11,040 bases of DNA, taken from assembly GCA_013416795.1 (NCBI GenBank), contig RQSC01000125.1, positions 70,531 through 81,570 on the forward strand, given 5' to 3'. Numbering within the stretch: position 1 is the stretch's first letter; each line of letters opens with the position of its first letter. Below the pieces are notes generated by a model. That model worked only from the letters and a program-made list of their open reading frames with translations. It was not told the DNA's origin and did no database searches. The stretch comes from Prasinococcaceae sp. CCMP 1430. Taxonomy: Eukaryota > Prasinodermophyta > Palmophyllophyceae > Prasinococcales > Prasinococcaceae. A program made the translations under genes and the position numbers. Shown here one piece after another: positions 7,381 to 11,040 of this stretch.

Positions 7381-7539
7381 GGCGCGTGCCCCTTGGAAGG
7401 CCGCGGGTACCCCTTCGCGGGTCCGCACCGCCTGCGCGCGCAGCGGCCGCAGACGCGCCTCGCATCGCGGCGAGAATCACACTGGCGCGCCGAGGTGCAC
7501 CAGGATCCCGTGAGGCCTGATGAGGAGTCGCTGTCGTAC
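7381..7539. promoter_or_regulatory. Intergenic region between divergent genes, presumed bidirectional promoter
   Basis: The minus-strand gene starts at 7380 and the plus-strand gene at about 7540, so both promoters should lie here. I see no TATA box or other clear element. A CAG at 7501-7503 is a possible acceptor that would extend the plus-strand gene upstream, so part of this may be intron. Confidence 0.25.
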
Positions 7540-8253
7540 ATGGACGATCGCGAGCGCTTCACGCGGGACATGGCCAAGGTCGAGCACGCCGAGAACATCG
7601 GCCGCATGCTCGACAGACAGATCAAGTACGCGCGCAAGCGTCAAGACACTTACAACAGAGAGCAGGCACGCTATCAAGCGCGGCAGGTGAGGAGGATGCG
7701 GGGTGCGAACGCGTGCGATTTCGTCCGCGGCCTTGAGGTCGATGCGCGGGCTCTCCCACTCCGTGCTCGCGCGCGCCGCACGCACTCGGCGGCTCGCCCA
7801 CGGGTCGTCCGCGGCATCGCTGCGGCTGCTCGGTGTGCGCGCACGCACGTGTGTGTGCGCGCGCCTTTTACGGCGATTACGAAAGTGGCAGCCTGTCAGA
7901 GGGAGCAGCGGTACTGACTCGAGCGCGCGCCCGCCGTGCACGCGCTCGCGCCGCAGGACGAGGCCAGACGGGACGCTGATGCTGCGAGAAGGCTGCAGGA
8001 GCGCAACGTCGCCAGAAACAACACGTCGAGCGTGGACTACAACCCCATCACACTACGCTACAACGACACCACCGAGGGCGCGGAGCTCAAGTTCCAGGAT
8101 GACTGCGTGCGCTACCGCGGCGCCATGCGCGCCCGCAACCTGTACGAGAAGAAGAGCTGCCAGGCGTTCAACATCATAACCGGCGAGGACAGCAACGCGG
8201 ACAGCATCGTGCCCGTGCCAGAAAGGCCGCAGAGGCGACATCCATCGTCGTAA
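7540..8253 (+). CDS. Conserved-looking eukaryotic protein of unknown function, two exons
   Basis: Exons 7540-7686 and 7957-8253 join in phase 0 to 147 residues from ATG 7540, ending at TAA 8251-8253. Exon 1 is a charged helix (RQIKYARKRQDTYNREQARY). Exon 2 continues the helix, then has an ordered-looking, non-repetitive block: SVDYNPITLRYNDTTEG, LKFQDDCVRYRGAMRARNLY and KSCQAFNIITGED. YNPIT and FNIITGE look like two copies of one short motif about 43 residues apart. Codon usage and residue diversity differ clearly from the Ala/Arg shadows around it, which supports real coding. The frame is open upstream of 7540 (DPVRPDEESLSY directly before the Met, possible acceptor at 7503), so a first exon may be missing. 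The style recalls short cilium-associated proteins, but I cannot name a family. Confidence 0.65.
7687..7956 (+). other. Intron of the YNPIT-motif gene
   Basis: 270 nt, phase 0, donor CGGCAG/GTGAGG and acceptor ctcgcgccgcag/GAC. TACTGAC at 7912-7918, a near-consensus branch site, lies about 40 bases before the acceptor. It is the best-formed intron in the window by motif. Confidence 0.75.
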
Positions 8254-8435
8254 GAAACACACGACCTGGACGAGAACGTGCTCGCTCGGCGCGCGGGGCC
8301 GCGCGCGCGGCCAGCCTGCGCGCACCCCCTCCAACGCGCTCCCCAGCATGCGTGAGCGCTCTTGCGGCGAAAATGTTCGGAAACGGATTTTGCCCGAGCT
8401 CGCGCGGCGGTCGCTCGCTCGCGCCGCCGCGTCCA

Positions 8436-8537
8436 CTACTCCTCCTCGTCCCCTAGGGCGGCCTTGGCAGCTTCGACGGCCTCCTTTGCGGCGGCGAGCT
8501 CCTCGCTCTCAGCATCGACGTCGCCTTCGTGCTCGGC
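8436..8537 (-). CDS. C-terminal exon of an unknown acidic helical protein
   Basis: A minus-strand frame ends at TAG 8436-8438 and reads AEHEGDVDAESEELAAAK then EAVEAAKAALGDEEE, an acidic helix. An acceptor (gacccgcag) fits at 8538, with a CTGAC word at 8621-8625 and a pyrimidine-rich run between them. This gives a 102-nt terminal exon in phase 0. The preceding exons would lie past the N at 8667, but what lies there belongs to CNOT3, so this gene is probably cut by the joint. It could be the last exon of CNOT3 only if that protein lacked its C-terminal NOT box, which is unlikely. No family can be assigned. Confidence 0.45.
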   Translation of the reverse strand, partial: AEHEGDVDAESEELAAAKEAVEAAKAALGDEEE

Positions 8538-8599
8538 CTGCGGGTCGCCGATCGCCAGGCGAGCGACGAGGCGCCGCGGGCGAGCGCGCACGAGAGCGG

Positions 8600-8617
8600 G
8601 GGCGCGCGCGCGCGCGT
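8600..8617. repeat. Short (CG)n-rich run
   Basis: A G-run followed by mostly alternating C/G, between the presumed branch site and acceptor of the intron that ends at 8538 on the minus strand. Confidence 0.7.
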
Positions 8618-8666
8618 CGAGTCAGCCGTCGTGCGAACGCAGCGCGCGGCGGCGCCGCCGGCGCGC

Positions 8667-8667
8667 N
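8667..8667. other. Ambiguous base N, likely contig joint
   Basis: A single N that falls inside the C-terminal half of the CNOT3 homologue. The sequence on the other side belongs to an unrelated terminal exon, as expected for a collapsed gap. Confidence 0.6.
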
Positions 8668-9929
8668 CCCTTCCTTGCGCCAGGCTCGCCGGGCGTCGTC
8701 ATCGGTCCCTGCTGTCGGAGGAGGAGCGCAAGGCCAGGAGGAGGCAGCGGAGGTTGCGCGGTTGGGGGGGGCATTTGTGGTACCGGAGAAACGTGCGGGT
8801 GCGCGCTGCCCTGTGGCCGCTGTGGCGGTGGAGGCGTTGCCGGCGCCGTGGACATTGCAATTGTCAAGCCCCTCGGAGCTGCCTCTCCCCGTGTGCTCTG
8901 CGCGGGCGCGGTTTTAGCCTGTCCATCGAGGCCCACTCCCTTCACCGCGGGATGTGATGGCGGCCCCTGCTGCGCGCCGCTGCTGTCGCGAGAAGGTGGC
9001 AGCGACGGAGTCGATAGAGACAGCGAAGACATCTGTGCATCCATGCTCGGAACACTCGCCGACATGGCTGACGTGACAGTGCCCATCGGGGACTGCGTGG
9101 GGGAGCCTGGCACCGACGCAGAAGAGCGTGAGCGCTGTGCGTCGGTGGGGCCGTGCGTCCTGGACGCCAGTGCTTGCACAGAGCCCACGTCCGCTACCGG
9201 TGTTGGCTGTGCCTTTTGCGCTGCTGCTTGAGCGTCCGTTGCGGGCCCATCGGTAGACTGCGACACCGTAGATCTAGACATCGGATCGGTGCTGCCGGCT
9301 GCTTGATGGGTAGTCACAGCTTTTGCCGTCGTCGGGGAGGTGGGCTGCGCTGTGTGTTTCGTGGCGCTGTCTGCCGTACCAGCCTCCCCCGTATCCGCCT
9401 TCTCCTCTTCTTTCCCATCTCTGGCCTTCTCCCTCTCTCTCTCCGCCTTCTCCCTTTCCTTCTTTTCCACTTTCTCAGCCCTTTTGGCCTCGAGCTTGGC
9501 CTTCTTCTTCTCGGCCCGAAGCTCGGCCTTCGTCTTTGTCGCGGGCGCAGAGCTACTTTCAGCCGCATCAAGATGCGTCTCTGAGGAATCTTCCTTGTCC
9601 TCGGTGGCCTGGCCGTGGTGCATGATCGCAGCTGCGACCGTAGGTGTGAGGGCAGCCGCAGCTGCGGTGGCGGCGTGCTGATCCAAGCCTATGTCGTCGT
9701 ACATGTAAAAATCTGACAAGAAAGCAGTGTCCTCGTCATCGCACGTGTCGAGATACATGTCAAGCTGCTCGACGAGCTCGGGAACCACACCGGGTTCTAT
9801 CGAACGATTATCGATGAGGCGATTGCAGAGCTCGATCTTGGCGATGTGCTCCTCGTGGCTGCAGACGCGCTCCTTGTCCGCCTCCGAGAGCGCCGCATAG
9901 CCCGCCCCGTGTCCGACGTGCGCCATGAG
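8668..9929 (-). CDS. CNOT3: CCR4-NOT complex subunit 3 homologue (NOT3/NOT5), fragment truncated at both ends
   Basis: CNOT3 is a scaffold subunit of the CCR4-NOT deadenylase that shortens mRNA poly(A) tails. Counting from the Met at 9926, residues about 22-83 match the end of the NOT3 N-terminal domain: EEHIAKIELCNRLIDN, then SIEPGVVPELVEQLDMYLDT and an acidic FLSDFYMYDDIGLD, as in plant and animal NOT3. A Lys/Glu-rich helix follows (131-178, e.g. KKKAKLEAKRAEKVEKKERE), then a long Ser/Thr/Pro-rich linker as usual for the family. The frame reaches the N at 8667 and the C-terminal NOT box is not present. An acceptor-like cgcacggag with a T-rich stretch precedes position 9929, so the first about 190 residues of the domain should be on upstream exons; I could not find them between 9930 and 11040. 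This part may therefore also be cut off. Confidence 0.72.
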
Positions 9930-9935
9930 CTCCGT

Positions 9936-9958
9936 GCGCGCGCGCGCGCGCGCGCGCG
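9936..9958. repeat. (CG)n simple repeat
   Basis: About 23 bases of alternating C and G directly outside the presumed acceptor of the CNOT3 exon, between a cttcttttt pyrimidine stretch and the splice site. Confidence 0.95.
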
Positions 9959-10314
9959 AAAAAGAAGCGCGCGCGCCGCCGCCACGCGCTGCCGTTGAGG
10001 CGCGCGCGCACCCTCAACCACACAGGCACACACACCGGTCCACCCGAGTGGTGAGGGCGCTGCAGCCGCCACGAGGGTGGTACGCCGGCAGCTGAGGGCC
10101 CGGGGCGCGGCGCGCGTGCCGAGTGGCGCGCGCGCTCTCTCCAGCGCGCCATCATGGCTCGCGCGGCGACGCGCGGCTGTCTCCGTGTGGGCAGCTGCGA
10201 CGGGATGGGATGGAGAGGCAGTGTGCTGCCACAGCGCGGCCTGTGGGCGCGGCCGCGCGAAGGCGTCCCGGGCGAGGCTGGGGGTAGGAGGATGTCGGAC
10301 GGGGCTTGGCGATG

Positions 10315-10360
10315 GTGGACAACGTCGATGCGTGGCTGCTCTGGCCGCGGGGCGGGGGAT

Positions 10361-10407
<47 letters not shown>

Positions 10408-10422
10408 CGCAAGGTTGTCCAC
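10315..10422. repeat. 9-base inverted repeat flanking the poly-G tract
   Basis: gtggacaac at 10315-10323 and its exact reverse complement gttgtccac at 10414-10422 enclose the poly-G run, about 37 bases to its left and 10 to its right. Confidence 0.6.
10361..10403. repeat. Poly-G homopolymer of 43 bases
   Basis: 43 consecutive G, preceded by the G-rich words gcggggcgggggat. It could form G-quadruplexes if real. Runs this long are also a known artefact of sequencing chemistry in which no signal is called as G. Confidence 0.95.
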
Positions 10423-10598
10423 GTGACTTGAGCACGAGACGCGAGCCGCGCGATGCTGGGCGACTTGGTGCGCTCGCGGCTGCTTGCGGCAAGTGGATGA
10501 TCTTATCTTAGTACAGCAGAGGGCGGGCACACGGCCCCGGCGACGCCTCGCAGCCCGGACGGGCCGCGCGCGCTGCCGGTGGTGCGCGCGCGCTGCGC

Positions 10599-10658
10599 TT
10601 AGAAGATGCCGTAGGTGTTGGACTGCGTGGCGAGCGTCGCGATGCCCAGCACGTGGCC
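10599..10658 (-). CDS. Tentative C-terminal exon of an unknown protein
   Basis: On the minus strand an acceptor (gcgccacgcag) is followed by an exon reading GHVLGIATLATQSNTYGIF and a TAA at 10599-10601. The residue mix is unlike the surrounding Arg/Ala shadows and resembles a real protein end. A possible preceding exon at 10745-10780 (EPDTGRLAVPAC, acceptor cgcccccag, donor GTGCAC) joins in phase 0 through an 86-nt intron with a CTGAC word. I do not recognise the family, and such short exons are weak evidence. Confidence 0.35.
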   Translation of the reverse strand, partial: GHVLGIATLATQSNTYGIF

Positions 10659-10780
10659 CTGCGTGGCGCACGGGCGCGCGAGCGTTCGTGCGCGCGGCGG
10701 AGCGCGTGTCAGCCTTTCAAGGCGCCCTTCGACCTCCGGTGCACGCACGCGGGCACCGCCAGGCGGCCGGTGTCCGGCTC

Positions 10781-11040
10781 CTGGGGGCGCATTGCGCGCG
10801 CGCCCGCGTGCATCGCCCGCCGGCGAGATCTCGCAGCCTTCTTTTCTGCGGAGCTTCAGTGGGGGCTAGAGATGGCCCCCTCGGCCACAGCTTATGGCAC
10901 TGCTGGGCACGCTCCTCGGCGCGAGGAGCGCCGAGCGCACGCCGCGTCGAGCGCGACGCGGCGGGGAGGAGGACAGCCACCCGCGCGCGTCTGGCGGCGC
11001 GGCGCGGCTCACAACGGCCGCGGCGCTGCGCAGCCAGCCG
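10781..11040. other. Right end, no recognised gene
   Basis: Upstream parts of the tentative minus-strand gene may lie here, but no frame shows a recognisable motif. The composition is Ala/Arg/Pro-coding in every frame, as in non-coding DNA of this G+C content. Confidence 0.3.

Larger units (their letters stand above)
9959..10598. other. Region without a recognised gene
   Basis: Expected to hold upstream CNOT3 introns and exons on the minus strand, but no stretch shows the heptad-rich NOT3 N-terminal domain. Frames here are Arg/Ala/Pro-rich shadows. The poly-G tract at 10361 produces artificial poly-Pro and poly-Gly frames. Best read as intron or intergenic DNA, possibly with an assembly break. 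Confidence 0.4.

Noticed and set aside
7379-7411. ATG at 7379 on the plus strand as the first exon of the YNPIT-motif gene
   Set aside because: The nearest donor (GGTACC) leaves phase 1, which does not match the phase-0 acceptor at 7503. The ATG also overlaps the start of the minus-strand gene.
8622-8666. CNOT3 frame continuing past the N to 8622
   Set aside because: After the N it encodes only an Arg run from CG-rich DNA, followed by a stop; nothing resembles the NOT box.
10152-10492. Poly-Pro and poly-Gly frames around 10360-10400
   Set aside because: They are produced only by the homopolymer tract and have no other coding support.

Overview
The window looks like nuclear DNA of a very G+C-rich, single-celled, flagellated eukaryote, plausibly a microalga or related protist. 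The reasons are genes for alpha-tubulin acetyltransferase, ALG5 and CNOT3, and short introns (about 83-270 nt) with GT-AG ends, most of which carry a CTGAC-type branch site and a pyrimidine-rich 3' end. The codon third positions are almost all G or C. The exact lineage cannot be read from the sequence.

Layout, left to right. 1-2619 (+) is the 3' part of a coiled-coil protein with an RGG-rich tail. It converges across a short AT-rich island on a Q/H-rich, prion-like protein (2741 to about 3873, -). About 3873-4247 (-) looks bacterial: the end of a lytic transglycosylase mltA overlaps the start of an Smr-type gene by GTGA, an alphaproteobacterial arrangement. 4248-4903 (-) is the alpha-tubulin N-acetyltransferase domain. 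An N at 4961 is followed at once by a 65-residue fragment of glycogen/starch branching enzyme (4962-5156, +). 5216-6567 (+) is a complete three-exon ALG5. 6623-7380 (-) is a complete three-exon gene for a small Cys/His-motif protein, and 7540-8253 (+) is a two-exon gene of unknown function; these two are divergent. 8436-8537 (-) is a C-terminal exon of an unknown protein. A second N at 8667 cuts off a CNOT3 homologue (8668-9929, -). The right end holds a 43-base poly-G tract and one tentative C-terminal exon (-).

The genes do not form a pathway. What stands out is that several gene bodies are cut at, or close to, the two N positions and at the bacterial segment, while ALG5 and the 6.6-8.3 kb gene pair are intact. 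The simplest reading is a scaffold joined from several contigs, with one short bacterial piece included. A real transfer or rearrangement is possible but needs read evidence across the joints. I found no convincing new defence or mobile system here.
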